A program made the position numbers and the translations under genes. A stretch of DNA of 64,000 nucleotides from Nostoc sp. FACHB-280. Its GTDB lineage: Bacteria > Cyanobacteriota > Cyanobacteriia > Cyanobacteriales > Nostocaceae. Positions 27,238 through 36,940 of the stretch are shown piece after piece. The stretch is taken from contig NZ_JACJSD010000001.1 in assembly GCF_014697615.1 (NCBI RefSeq), positions 248,001-312,000 on the forward strand. Reading direction: 5' to 3'. Within the stretch, counting starts at the first letter, position 1. Every line of letters starts with the position of its first letter. The notes beneath the pieces were generated by a model. That model was not told the origin of the DNA. It did no database searches and saw only the letters and a program-made list of their open reading frames with translations.

Positions 27238-28389
27238 ATGTCAAATCGTCATTATCCACCCGCTTACTTACGTTATCTCAAAGCTAGGTTATGGAGTTTT
27301 AGCAAGCCAGCTTTTTGGGGAACAGCAATTTTTTTATCAGTGCTAGGGCTAGTAATTCGAGAATACTGGGCTAACCCTGATGCGTTTACTGGCAAACAAA
27401 ACGGCGAAGTTACAACACAACAAGCTGATAATTCGTCTCTTTCGGCGGAAGATAAAGCGATCGCAGCTGATATTGATAACTTACCAGTTCTGTATAATGA
27501 CGTTGAAAAAGCAGAATCTCCGGCAATTGTGAATTCCTTGACAGATAACTCCAAGCCGAAAAAGGGTAAAGATTTTTTACAGGATGTAATTAACAAGCAA
27601 AAATCTTCTAACAAATCTAATGCCATTCTCGGAATTAGTGGTGGTACATCTAGCTCTGATAGTAAAAATCCTTTTGTTGCCCAAACAGAAAGTTTGTTAC
27701 AGTTTGGCATCCAAAACGGTAGCAGTAATCAGTTATCAAATTCTTCTTCTCAACCAAAAGGGTCAACAGATAACCCTTATGCCGTGGGAACCGGCACTAA
27801 CCAGACTCCAAACAACCCCTACAACTCAATTACCCCTTCAACAACTACACTTTCACCCTCAACAAACCAAACAACACCGTCTAATATTAATAGTGCAACT
27901 GCCAACCCCGGCAATACTTTTGGTCAAACTCCATACACCGGGCTTTCGCAGAATTTATCGAACATTAACAGTACAACTACAAATTTCAGCAATAATTCCA
28001 GCAAAAATCCCTATACTCCAATTCCCCAAAGTTTACCGACAAGTACGCAGAATTTTCTCCCTAACACCAATTTAAATAGCGGTACAAGTTACATCCAACC
28101 AACTGTAACTAGCCAACCAACAAATTATTATAACGGTGTCAATACTGCCCAGCCTTTGACTAATTCAGTACCAACAATAACTACAACACAACCTATTAAT
28201 TCAGTTGCGCCAACTAACACTACACCCACTACTGTACAGAATTCTTCTGCATATATTGTGACACCTGCGGCTCCTGCCAGTTATCAAGACAACCGCTATT
28301 TTAGAGGTTTACCTGTTCAAATACCTTCTAATACTTCTGTTCCTGGACAGTATACAAACGGCGTGCAAGGAAATCCTTATGGTTATTAA
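27238..28389 (+). CDS. Asn/Thr/Ser-rich membrane-anchored protein
   Basis: A 383-residue protein with a basic N-terminus, one membrane helix (about 24-42, FWGTAIFLSVLGLVI) and a long low-complexity region from about 115 rich in Asn, Thr, Ser, Pro and Gln. NPY-type motifs recur (DNPYAVG, NNPYNS, KNPYTP, GNPYGY). No enzyme domain is seen. It may be an envelope or wall-associated extended protein. Function unknown. Confidence 0.7.
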   Translation: MSNRHYPPAYLRYLKARLWSFSKPAFWGTAIFLSVLGLVIREYWANPDAFTGKQNGEVTTQQADNSSLSAEDKAIAADIDNLPVLYNDVEKAESPAIVNSLTDNSKPKKGKDFLQDVINKQKSSNKSNAILGISGGTSSSDSKNPFVAQTESLLQFGIQNGSSNQLSNSSSQPKGSTDNPYAVGTGTNQTPNNPYNSITPSTTTLSPSTNQTTPSNINSATANPGNTFGQTPYTGLSQNLSNINSTTTNFSNNSSKNPYTPIPQSLPTSTQNFLPNTNLNSGTSYIQPTVTSQPTNYYNGVNTAQPLTNSVPTITTTQPINSVAPTNTTPTTVQNSSAYIVTPAAPASYQDNRYFRGLPVQIPSNTSVPGQYTNGVQGNPYGY

Positions 28390-28595
28390 TTTTCTTACCA
28401 AATGGGAATAGATAGTATGATTTAAGATTCTGGAAAGTCAACCAAAATCTTAAATCTAAACACCAAAATCGGGAAGCCAATCGTCATTTAAATTACACCA
28501 TGCTCATGGTAATAAAAGCTACAAACCCTCTCCCTTGCCCTCGGCTCCCTGCACCCCTGCGGCCTCAATCTGCTTTCTTATATGCTTAACAGCTT

Positions 28596-29303
28596 ATGAG
28601 ACCTTATCACCATATCCCCATTGTTGAATGCGGTGAACCACTGGTAGAAATTCCTTTGCATTTGTTTGCGGTGGAATCTCCCCATCCTTATGAAAAACTG
28701 GGCGCTATTTATGGAGAATATTCGCCTTATTATCTCCGCCAAAGTGTTGTAGAAAATTTAATCAAAGCCCAAAATTATTTGGAATTACTGCATCCTCATT
28801 GGCATATTCAAATTTTTGATGGTTATCGTCCGGTGACTGTGCAGCAGTTTATGGTCGATTATAGTTTTGCTACGGCATTACAAGACAGGGGACTGACGGA
28901 AACTGAGTTATCACCAACCCAACGCGAAGAAATTTGGGAAGCGGTTTATCAAATTTGGGCAGTTCCGAGTCTGGATGAAAAAACGCCGCCACCTCATAGT
29001 ACCGGGGCTGCTGTGGATGTGACGTTAGTTGATGATGCGGGGCTAATAGTAGATATGGGTTCGCCGATTGATGAGTTGTCAGAGCGATCGCATCCCAATT
29101 ACTATGCTAATCATCCCCATCCCCAAGCACAAAAATATCATACCCACCGTCAGTTATTAAATGATGTCATGTTAAAAGCTGGCTTTCAACGTAACCCTAG
29201 AGAGTGGTGGCATTTTTGTTTTGGAGATCAAATGTGGGCGTGGTTGAATAATCAAGCAAATTCCGCTAATAACTGGACAGCACGTTATGGTCGAATTGTA
29301 TAG
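28596..29303 (+). CDS. VanX/DdpX-like D-Ala-D-Ala dipeptidase (M15D)
   Basis: A 235-residue zinc peptidase of the M15 family. Zinc-site motifs are present: HSTGAAVDVTLVD (His and Asp) and EWWHF (Glu base and His); FDGYRPVTVQ supplies the Arg that binds the substrate carboxylate. No signal peptide is seen, so it probably cleaves D-Ala-D-Ala in the cytoplasm for peptidoglycan recycling. No vanHA genes are adjacent, so vancomycin resistance is not implied. It is followed by GGCAGAA repeats at 29305-29335. Confidence 0.87.
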   Translation: MRPYHHIPIVECGEPLVEIPLHLFAVESPHPYEKLGAIYGEYSPYYLRQSVVENLIKAQNYLELLHPHWHIQIFDGYRPVTVQQFMVDYSFATALQDRGLTETELSPTQREEIWEAVYQIWAVPSLDEKTPPPHSTGAAVDVTLVDDAGLIVDMGSPIDELSERSHPNYYANHPHPQAQKYHTHRQLLNDVMLKAGFQRNPREWWHFCFGDQMWAWLNNQANSANNWTARYGRIV

Positions 29304-29382
29304 CAGAAGGCAGAAGGCAGAAGGCAGGAGGCAGAAGTCAGGAGACAAAAGTATTAGTATTTCCTCTCCCCACTCCCTACCT

Positions 29383-29862
29383 TCACGCATCTTCGGGATT
29401 AAGTTGTTTTAATTCATCTGTAGTTAGTGTGCCGATGGGACTCCACACTAGATAGGGAACTAGTAATACGGTTGCTAATAGTGAAATTGGCAAAACTACC
29501 AAAGCCAAAACTATGGCTGAAATCAGCCCAACTAACCCCAGAGTTTCCCCAACTTTTAAGCTGCGTAACCTCAACATGAGAGGGATATAGGCAATGGTGA
29601 TGACTTCTACGAACAGGTATAAACCCATCAAAAACCAAGTAACCAGACTTCCGGGGTTGTGTTGCCAGACTATGTTAGCCGAAATTGCACCGCAAATAAA
29701 AATTGCAGTCCAGATAAAGGGAATCAGTGGTTCAAAAACTAGCCATTGTGGGCGACTTAAATGGGAAAACCATTTCACATCACGCGGTGTGATGAAAAAA
29801 CTACCAAAGGCAATTAAGAAAGTTATCACCCCAATGATGACACTAGATGAAAGCATACTCAT
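29383..29862 (-). CDS. TspO/MBR-like membrane protein (copy A)
   Basis: About 159 residues with five hydrophobic helices, similar in layout to TspO/MBR proteins (RDVKWFSHLSRPQWLVFEP, IPFIWTAIFICGAISANIVW). TspO proteins bind porphyrins or are part of stress signalling. I start at 29862 because GGAAAAGGGT lies just before this ATG; an in-frame start at 29898 has no such site. A second copy starts about 640 bp upstream on the same strand. Confidence 0.78.
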   Translation of the reverse strand: MSMLSSSVIIGVITFLIAFGSFFITPRDVKWFSHLSRPQWLVFEPLIPFIWTAIFICGAISANIVWQHNPGSLVTWFLMGLYLFVEVITIAYIPLMLRLRSLKVGETLGLVGLISAIVLALVVLPISLLATVLLVPYLVWSPIGTLTTDELKQLNPEDA

Positions 29863-30030
29863 ACCCTTTTCCTTATCGTTTGACAAGTTGTACAGCAATC
29901 TAGAACATTAACAGGTGATAAAAATTAAGCAATACAAGGCTTTTAACCCTGTCACCTGTTCTCTGTTCCCTGCTATACCTGCCAGTTTGACAATATAAGG
30001 TAAGGGTGAAATCAACCGCAGGTTTGATAC

Positions 30031-30504
30031 TCAGACATCTTGCGGATTGAGACTTTGCATCTGCCAAGTGGTATAAGTACCAATGGGACTCCATAGTAAA
30101 AAGGGTACTAATAACAATGCTGCCCAACCGGAGACAGGTAAGACAGTAAGGGTTAATATAAGGCCGATAATAAAGCCTGTACCACCAATAATTGTGCCTG
30201 CTTGCAGACTTCGCAACCGAAACATCACAGGGGTATAGGCAATGATCGCAATTTCTAAAATTAAATATAAACTCATCAATAACCAAGTGGATGTTGTTCC
30301 TGGGTTAGTTTCCCAGACAATATAAGCTGACCAAGCACCACAAATAAAAATTACAGTCCAAATCACCGGAATTGCGGCTTCAAAAGTCAGCCATCTCGGT
30401 CTTTGTAAGCGTTTGAACCATTGGCGATCGCGTGGTTGAATTAAATTAGCACCCAAAGCCACTAATATTGCTACGCCACCAATGATCATCCATGATTTAA
30501 TCAT
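30031..30504 (-). CDS. TspO/MBR-like membrane protein (copy B)
   Basis: Paralogue of the downstream gene with the same five-helix plan: RDRQWFKRLQRPRWLTFE, VIWTVIFICGAWSAYIVW, and a conserved ending WSPIGTYTTWQMQSLNPQ. ATG at 30504 follows AAGGAATAAGGTC; the in-frame start at 30546 is less likely. The tandem pair probably arose by local duplication; they may have different expression or form mixed dimers. Family assignment is from helix pattern and motifs only. Confidence 0.78.
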   Translation of the reverse strand: MIKSWMIIGGVAILVALGANLIQPRDRQWFKRLQRPRWLTFEAAIPVIWTVIFICGAWSAYIVWETNPGTTSTWLLMSLYLILEIAIIAYTPVMFRLRSLQAGTIIGGTGFIIGLILTLTVLPVSGWAALLLVPFLLWSPIGTYTTWQMQSLNPQDV

Positions 30505-30637
30505 GACCTTATTCCTTGTAATTGCTGCATATCGCTGAGATATCACTAGTTATAGTCTGATTTTGTCAATTTATTTAATCAATACTCATCATCCCTGAGT
30601 CTGAGAACTTGATAGCAGTCAGAGATATTTCAGTTTA

Positions 30638-30768
30638 TAAGTACGTCGGTGGGAAAAAACCTAACTATGTTACGAAAGATTAACTAAGCTAAAAGCCTCT
30701 TTACTCCTGCCTTCTGCCTTCTGCCTCCTGCCTTATCCTGACGATAAATATTCACGACGACCTACTTA
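30638..30768. repeat. 131-bp element with imperfect inverted ends
   Basis: TAAGTACGTCGGTGGG at the left is matched in inverted form by CACGACGACCTACTTA at the right (12 of 16). It contains the CTTCTGC-type tandem repeat at 30712-30735 and no gene. It looks like a miniature repeat element of the kind common in Nostocales. The rest of 30505-30838 is AT-rich without features except the terminator listed next. Confidence 0.5.
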
Positions 30769-30786
30769 CAAGCTTAATTGCAAAAT

Positions 30787-30812
30787 AAAAGGGGTGTACG
30801 ATTGTACGCCCC
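30787..30812 (-). terminator. Terminator of DUF6438/DUF6174 gene
   Basis: On the minus strand, GGGGCGTAC/GTACACCCC with a four-base loop is followed by TTTTATTT. It lies about 27 bp after the stop of the secreted DUF gene. Confidence 0.85.
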
Positions 30813-30838
30813 AAGGATAATTTACTCTGTGCAAGACA

Positions 30839-31777
30839 TTATCTCAACGGTTCAAGATTGCTAATGGTCAGATATAGCTCTTCATCGGCAACTTGTTGAT
30901 TGTAATCAATATTAATTTGCGTTGGGTAGCCAAATTGCGGATCATATTTAACATTGAGACTAGATGCTTTTTTGGCGATCGCATCATCAATTATCCCAAA
31001 CAGTTTAGGAATTGAATTATATTGTTGGAACAGTTCTGCATCAACTGGTTCATTATTATTCACAGGTGTAATGGAAGCAACTTGACCATTACGCACTGTA
31101 ATTACTACTGGTTGTGTCGCTTTGGGTACACAGAAACAACTCCGGCTAAATGTAAAGCGATAGTTATTAAGTTTTTGCTGATTCCACAATTGACGGTTAA
31201 CTTTGAGTTGAGTGGAATTAGAATCATTTGGATTTGGTGTTGGTTCATTTTTAGAACCAACCCAACGCTGAGAATTGACAACAGTATCGATTTTATTTTC
31301 TAAAGCTGTGAGTGCTTGTGGTGCATTGGGTGAACCAAGATAATGATTCACAGTTTTTTGACGTTTACCGATAGTTAAAGAAGTAATTGCAGAAGGCGCA
31401 TCTGTCCGTCCACCTTGATAGCTATTTGCTAATGAAAAATAGTTTACCTTATTAAATTCTGCAACTAATCTTCTGACTGCTTGGGGACTAATTCTGGCAG
31501 TTCTTTTACCGACAACTTTCACAAAACGCTCCCCTTCGTAGACAACTCTCCCATCAGGAAAGATGGTAATTTTATAAATAGGACAAGCACCAAAGCAGGC
31601 TGTTCTTTGTAGAGTAATCAGCCCTGAGTTTGTCTTTTTATTATTTTGATTTAAGATTTGTTGCGACGAGTTCTGGGCAGTTATTTGTGGTAAATTAACC
31701 GTAGATTGTGCGAATACTTGGGCATTCAAAATTATAGATACAAGCAACCCTGTACCGATTACGATAGGCGATCGCAT
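30839..31777 (-). CDS. Exported protein with DUF6438- and DUF6174-like domains
   Basis: A 312-residue protein with a signal peptide (VIGTGLLVSIILNAQVFAQS). Residues 55-150 match the DUF6438 type (LQRTACFGACPIYKITIFPD with its Cys pair and DGRVVYEG). Residues 195-305 match DUF6174 (NYRFTFSRSCFCVP, VVITVRNGQVAS, YPTQINIDY and ADEE). Both domain types are usually exported and of unknown function; the paired Cys may form disulfides. Their combination in one protein is less usual. It is divergent from the CRISPR array, whose first repeat lies 84 bp away. Confidence 0.8.
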   Translation of the reverse strand: MRSPIVIGTGLLVSIILNAQVFAQSTVNLPQITAQNSSQQILNQNNKKTNSGLITLQRTACFGACPIYKITIFPDGRVVYEGERFVKVVGKRTARISPQAVRRLVAEFNKVNYFSLANSYQGGRTDAPSAITSLTIGKRQKTVNHYLGSPNAPQALTALENKIDTVVNSQRWVGSKNEPTPNPNDSNSTQLKVNRQLWNQQKLNNYRFTFSRSCFCVPKATQPVVITVRNGQVASITPVNNNEPVDAELFQQYNSIPKLFGIIDDAIAKKASSLNVKYDPQFGYPTQINIDYNQQVADEELYLTISNLEPLR

Positions 31778-31860
31778 ATAATTTCCTGATAAACTAATGA
31801 ATTAATCTTATAGACAAAACTAATTACAAAAAGTTTCGTTGACAGCTGATAGTTATTGTC

Positions 31861-34639
31861 GTGATTAACGCCTTACGACATCAAAGGTTTAGTCAGTGGC
31901 TATTGTTTCAACTACAAGTTACTCTATCAATGTGATCAACGCCTTACGGCATCAAAGGTTTAATCAGTGGAGAATGGCGGGATGATTTGAACTTACGAAC
32001 TTAGTGATCAACGCCTTACGGCATCAAAGGTTTAATCAGGCTCATCGAATACTACGTACTCATCCCTACGAAAAGCGTGATCAACGCCTTACGGCATCAA
32101 AGGTTTAATCAGATAACTTGTTCATCTTTCGTTGCCATAACCCTCGAGTGATCAACGCCTTACGGCATCAAAGGTTTAATCAGTCGGTGCTGGGACGATC
32201 GCAGAAGCAATGGGCGGGCCAGGCCGTGATCAACGCCTTACGGCATCAAAGGTTTAATCAGCAACTGGCAGTGGGTTAAAGGCGCTCATTTTTTCTGGTG
32301 ATCAACGCCTTACGGCATCAAAGGTTTAATCAGTGGGCGCTGTTGCAAATGGTTGAGCTATTCCCAATGTGATCAACGCCTTACGGCATCAAAGGTTTAA
32401 TCAGCAAGGGTCAGTGAATATACGTAGCAACTCTTGACTAGTGATCAACGCCTTACGGCATCAAAGGTTTAATCAGAAAAATTTAATTTCCAAATTATTT
32501 TTTTTGCTGTATGTGATCAACGCCTTACGGCATCAAAGGTTTAATCAGTGATAATTTCTCCGCCGTATTCCCCAAGCACTTCACGTGATCAACGCCTTAC
32601 GGCATCAAAGGTTTAATCAGAAACGCTTAACATCTGCTAATCTACCAATCGTAGATAGTGATCAACGCCTTACGGCATCAAAGGTTTAATCAGCATTGGT
32701 GGCAAGGGAGATATTTAAGCCTTGAACTTTGTGATCAACGCCTTACGGCATCAAAGGTTTAATCAGGAATTAGTCTTCTAATAGCTCATTTAAATCTACT
32801 TCGTGATCAACGCCTTACGGCATCAAAGGTTTAATCAGGCCAGGATTAACCCTCACAAAGTCAACCAATTCCAGTGATCAACGCCTTACGGCATCAAAGG
32901 TTTAATCAGTTGACTGCCCCAGGAATTAGTTCTTGATCAAGTGGTTGTGATCAACGCCTTACGGCATCAAAGGTTTAATCAGCAGTTGTTGCTGGGTGAT
33001 GTCTTCGGGGAGGAAGGAGTGATCAACGCCTTACGGCATCAAAGGTTTAATCAGACATAGCAAGCGATTTAAGTATTTATTTGCAAAATTGTGATCAACG
33101 CCTTACGGCATCAAAGGTTTAATCAGAATATTGCTCAAACTCTGTTTGGTGCAGTAGACAAGTGATCAACGCCTTACGGCATCAAAGGTTTAATCAGACC
33201 AGCGCCTAAGCTATCTATAGCGCCTTCTAAACGTGATCAACGCCTTACGGCATCAAAGGTTTAATCAGGTGTAGAATTGTGCGACCTTACAGACCCGAAT
33301 ATAGTGATCAACGCCTTACGGCATCAAAGGTTTAATCAGCACTAGTGCGGCGACTAGTGCATTAGGTAAGGCTAGTGATCAACGCCTTACGGCATCAAAG
33401 GTTTAATCAGGCGAATTAGTATCAAGAATAGTGTAAGCTCTTGCTTGTGATCAACGCCTTACGGCATCAAAGGTTTAATCAGACTTAAGATTTTACAACC
33501 GTTTAATTACTGGATTACGTGATCAACGCCTTACGGCATCAAAGGTTTAATCAGGAAATAAACTTTACTCATATCTGCACCTGAGTTAGTTGTGATCAAC
33601 GCCTTACGGCATCAAAGGTTTAATCAGAAACTAACCAACGGACTAACCAAGTTGGCTAGTTTGGCATGTGATCAACGCCTTACGGCATCAAAGGTTTAAT
33701 CAGGTCAATGCTGTGTGTGTACCACAATCGATTGTTCCACGTGATCAACGCCTTACGGCATCAAAGGTTTAATCAGCAGTAAAATCGGAGGCTGTCAATG
33801 CGCTACTCATGAGTGATCAACGCCTTACGGCATCAAAGGTTTAATCAGTCATCAGCATCAGGAAGTTATTTTTATAAACCTTCCGGTGATCAACGCCTTA
33901 CGGCATCAAAGGTTTAATCAGTCCCGTCTGGTGCTAACGGTTTGCCGCAGATATCGGTGATCAACGCCTTACGGCATCAAAGGTTTAATCAGAAACAAAC
34001 ACCGGGTCTGCTTCTCGTGCATCTTCCAGTGATCAACGCCTTACGGCATCAAAGGTTTAATCAGCGCTACTACCAGCATCCATCAACCGATTTAATTCAG
34101 AGTGATCAACGCCTTACGGCATCAAAGGTTTAATCAGCTTCCATTGAGCGGGAAGAATCAAGGCAAACAATAGTGATCAACGCCTTACGGCATCAAAGGT
34201 TTAATCAGTTGGGCTGAGACTGTAGAACATTTTCCGCCTCTATTGTGATCAACGCCTTACGGCATCAAAGGTTTAATCAGAGCCTAAGTCTTTGAAGGTT
34301 TGCCCTTCGTAAGTTAGTGATCAACGCCTTACGGCATCAAAGGTTTAATCAGCACTTTGGGCAGGTTTGTTGAACCTGACGAATTTGAAGTGATCAACGC
34401 CTTACGGCATCAAAGGTTTAATCAGAATTACGCTACCCTGGGTCGTCCCCACCCAAATACGTGATCAACGCCTTACGGCATCAAAGGTTTAATCAGCCGT
34501 AAGTCGTAGGACTTGAACGGAACCTTACGATGTGATCAACGCCTTACGGCATCAAAGGTTTAATCAGTTAACACAGAAGCACTAACATCATTCTTGCTTG
34601 CTAGTGATCAACGCCTTACGGCATCAAAGGTTTAATCAG
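31861..34639 (-). CRISPR. CRISPR array, 39 repeats of 36 bp and 38 spacers
   Basis: On the plus strand each repeat begins GTGATCAACGCC, continues TTACGGCATCAAA and ends GGTTTAATCAG. I counted 39 copies; all but the first appear identical. The first (31861-31896) differs at repeat positions 6, 18 and 32, as expected at the leader-distal end. Spacers are 35-42 nt (mostly 35-37; 42 for the fifth, 40 for the twenty-fifth). I infer leftward transcription. Only on the minus strand does the repeat form a 6-bp stem (GATGCC/GGCGTT, using G-U pairs) closed by a GUAA loop, and the cas genes at the right end read leftward too. The 5' handle would then be TTGATCAC. No spacer origin could be tested here. 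Confidence 0.98.
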
Positions 34640-34910
34640 AGCGATCGCTCAAACCCATGTCATCAGACCACTCAGTTGCTATTTTGCAAGCATCTAGGTA
34701 AAAAAGCAACAAAAGAAGTCAATTGCTTACCAAAAGTTTAACTTTCAAGTTTCCGTCTCAACTTAGAACGCTTACCAGGACTAGGTTTTGACCTCACGCA
34801 AAAAAATGCAAGCACCTCCTGTTCACCTAAAAAAGCTCAAAAGCAAGCCCAGTAAGGTTTTTATCCTGTTTGAGTTTTATTTCATGTTCCACAAACTCAG
34901 ATCCATGTTT
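34640..34910 (-). promoter_or_regulatory. Probable CRISPR leader between cas2 and array
   Basis: A 271-bp AT-rich, gene-free stretch between the cas2 stop and the last repeat, where a leader is expected if the array is read leftward. The first 36 bases beside the array (with a GCGATCGC site) look spacer-like but no repeat follows them. No certain promoter hexamers are claimed. Confidence 0.6.
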
Positions 34911-35204
34911 TTAGACAATCCGGTAAGGTTCTTCTTGATTTGACCAAGCACCAGGACGATTGTAAGCCGGAATAGAATTAACGCACTGATTTGACAGCCG
35001 AATTAATAACAGACTGTCTTCTGGGGCGAGAATTTTCTCAAGTTCCCAACGCAATTTTTCGCGCGATCGCATGGTCAACCAAGAACGGAAAATAGAGTAT
35101 TGCATCCTTTCGCCATATCCTTGGAGTAAGTTGTAAGCCTTCCGCCAACGTTTGGGATCGCGAATGTCGTAGCAAATCAGGTAGCAGTTTTGTGATTCAC
35201 CCAT
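34911..35204 (-). CDS. cas2: CRISPR adaptation endonuclease Cas2
   Basis: A 97-residue ferredoxin-fold protein that forms the central dimer of the Cas1-Cas2 integrase. The first strand YLICYDIRDPKRW carries the conserved Asp, then LLQGYGERMQYSIFRSWL follows, and a typical C-terminal beta segment. It starts nine bases after the cas4-cas1 stop and is the last gene of the leftward operon, next to the array leader. Confidence 0.96.
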   Translation of the reverse strand: MGESQNCYLICYDIRDPKRWRKAYNLLQGYGERMQYSIFRSWLTMRSREKLRWELEKILAPEDSLLLIRLSNQCVNSIPAYNRPGAWSNQEEPYRIV

Positions 35205-35213
35205 TGCTACACC

Positions 35214-36878
35214 TCATCGCAAAATTAATTGACCAAACAAACCACCCTCCCCAGACCATTCTTTTTCTAACAGTCGCACCTCTAATTCAAATAAACGGCG
35301 ATACGTGAGGGAGTAACCAGTAACAGGATGTTTCCAGCTTTCTTGTTTGCGAGATTCGTATAACTCAACAAATTTACGCCGCCCAAGTTCGCTTAACCAA
35401 ACTTGCTTTCCGCGAATCTCAAAATCTGCTTTGGTATCCCATTGACCCCGGTTAACCGAAGCTGTCACAGTCATATCTACCAAAGGGACGCGAAATATTT
35501 CTAGTAAATCTAATGCTAGGGGTGCAGCTTGCGATCGCGGCTGATGGTAAAATCCCAAAGCAGGTTCTAAGCCAACAGTTAAAATCGCATTCATCACATC
35601 TTTGAGTAGCAAAGCATAACCAAAGCCCAGCATTGCATTGAATCGGTCTAGCGGTGGACGGCGATTTCTGCCAGCAAAATGTAATTCTTGGGGTACTTCT
35701 GGCGAAATTAAATCGGGTAAAGCACCAAAATATAAAGCAGCCAGATTTCCCTCGTATCCTAAAAGCGACTCTAGAGACTTCGCTTGCGGAACTTGTTTGA
35801 GAACCGCTTTCATTTGTGCGATCGCTTTTTCTAATTTCTCTGTTTTAGCTTTACTCCTTGTACCTCGCATTAAAAATTTGCGTTGTCCCTGACCGCGACA
35901 AATTACGAGTTTACGGGCTAACTCTAGACAAGCATCAGGATTGCTCAGTGCTGCATACTGACGAATACGGCGTTGAATGCTGCCAGAGCGTGTGTCAAAA
36001 CTCCCAAGATAGCGACCACCTCCTGAAATGAAATGCACTCCAATGTCCTGAGCAGCGCAAAAGTGTAGTGCTTGGGTAGAGATTTGCGAAAAGCTATGCA
36101 GCACTATTTGTCCTATTTGACGTGCCGGAACTGTCTCAACAGGTTGATTGCGGCGGGTAATTTTGATTTGTTCTCCTGTTCTGCCAACTGATGTCCCAGG
36201 TTCTAAAATGTGAATGACTTGGCGTTCGTCATCTTCAGGAAATAAGCGAATTGGTTGCCACTCTCGATTATGGGCAAGTCTTGCTTCTTCTGGCAAACAG
36301 ACCGGAGCTAAGGAACAACGGGTGCACAATCGCTCGTTATCAATTACAGGTGGTCGGTAAGTTGACTGTCTGAGAATTCTGGCTTGTTGAATTGCTTGTT
36401 TTACTTTTAAACGTCCTGCTTCATCTAGTGGCACATGAACAACTACATTATCAGCGTGATAGCGGATGCGGCCTTCCTTAACAGTGATTCCATGCGCGGA
36501 TTCTAATAGGTAAGCATAAGCGAGAATTTGCAGGCGATCGCTTTCCCAAGCCTGGGGCTGATTATTTTCATCTCGATGAGCGCGACCACGTTTGTGTTCG
36601 TAAGGTATCGTTTGTCCATCACGAGTGCGGAGGGCATCAAGCCGACCACGCAAACCTAATTCTTCGCTTTCGAGAAACAGTTCTTCCCATTCTTCATCTT
36701 CTTGTTTTTCTAGTTCGGCGTGTAATCTGCGTCCAGCAAATACGGCTGCATCTTGGGTGTAAAGTTCCTCGACTTCTTCTAGATAAAACAGCCGAGGGCA
36801 ATAGGCGAGAGCGTGGAGGGCAGAAACACGAATAGTTTCGGGTTTAGCGGAGATTTCAAAATGTTCGAGAATTTGCAT
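35214..36878 (-). CDS. cas4-cas1: Cas4-Cas1 fusion protein
   Basis: Spacer-acquisition protein combining PAM-side trimming (Cas4) and integration (Cas1). Residues 1-205 are Cas4: an N-terminal Cys (YCPRLFYLEE), the RecB-type nuclease motif GRLDALRTRDG...YEHKRG, and the C-terminal iron-sulfur cysteines CTRCSLAPVC. Residues 215-554 are Cas1 with its metal residues: Glu in GYEGNLAALYF, His in GFYHQPRSQ, and Asp/Glu in LDLLEIFR. This fusion is typical of MYXAN-type and I-G systems; the effector genes beside it point to MYXAN. A repeat-like element lies between this gene and cas5. Confidence 0.96.
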   Translation of the reverse strand: MQILEHFEISAKPETIRVSALHALAYCPRLFYLEEVEELYTQDAAVFAGRRLHAELEKQEDEEWEELFLESEELGLRGRLDALRTRDGQTIPYEHKRGRAHRDENNQPQAWESDRLQILAYAYLLESAHGITVKEGRIRYHADNVVVHVPLDEAGRLKVKQAIQQARILRQSTYRPPVIDNERLCTRCSLAPVCLPEEARLAHNREWQPIRLFPEDDERQVIHILEPGTSVGRTGEQIKITRRNQPVETVPARQIGQIVLHSFSQISTQALHFCAAQDIGVHFISGGGRYLGSFDTRSGSIQRRIRQYAALSNPDACLELARKLVICRGQGQRKFLMRGTRSKAKTEKLEKAIAQMKAVLKQVPQAKSLESLLGYEGNLAALYFGALPDLISPEVPQELHFAGRNRRPPLDRFNAMLGFGYALLLKDVMNAILTVGLEPALGFYHQPRSQAAPLALDLLEIFRVPLVDMTVTASVNRGQWDTKADFEIRGKQVWLSELGRRKFVELYESRKQESWKHPVTGYSLTYRRLFELEVRLLEKEWSGEGGLFGQLILR

Positions 36879-36900
36879 ATATGTCTGTAAGGTTTTTTTG

Positions 36901-36936
36901 GATTAGTTAAACGCCTTACGACATCAGAGGAAATAT
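36901..36936 (-). repeat. Solitary CRISPR-repeat-like element between cas5 and cas4-cas1
   Basis: The 21-base core at 36910-36930 matches the array repeat core at 19 of 21 positions (AACGCCTTACG, then ACATCAGAGG). It shares the G-to-A change of the array's degenerate first repeat. On the minus strand (mRNA sense) the stem GATGTC/GGCGTT with GUAA loop is kept by G-U pairing. It lies in the 62-bp gap between cas5 stop and cas4-cas1 start, so Cas6 could in principle cut the operon mRNA here. Confidence 0.8.
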
Positions 36937-36940
36937 AATT

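Noticed and set aside
28596-29303. A vancomycin-resistance gene.
   Set aside because: VanX-like dipeptidases without vanH and vanA neighbours are usually for peptidoglycan recycling.
31861-34639. Reading the CRISPR array on the plus strand.
   Set aside because: The plus-strand stem has A-C mismatches, the degenerate repeat would be at the leader side and the upstream space is only about 80 bp next to a divergent gene.
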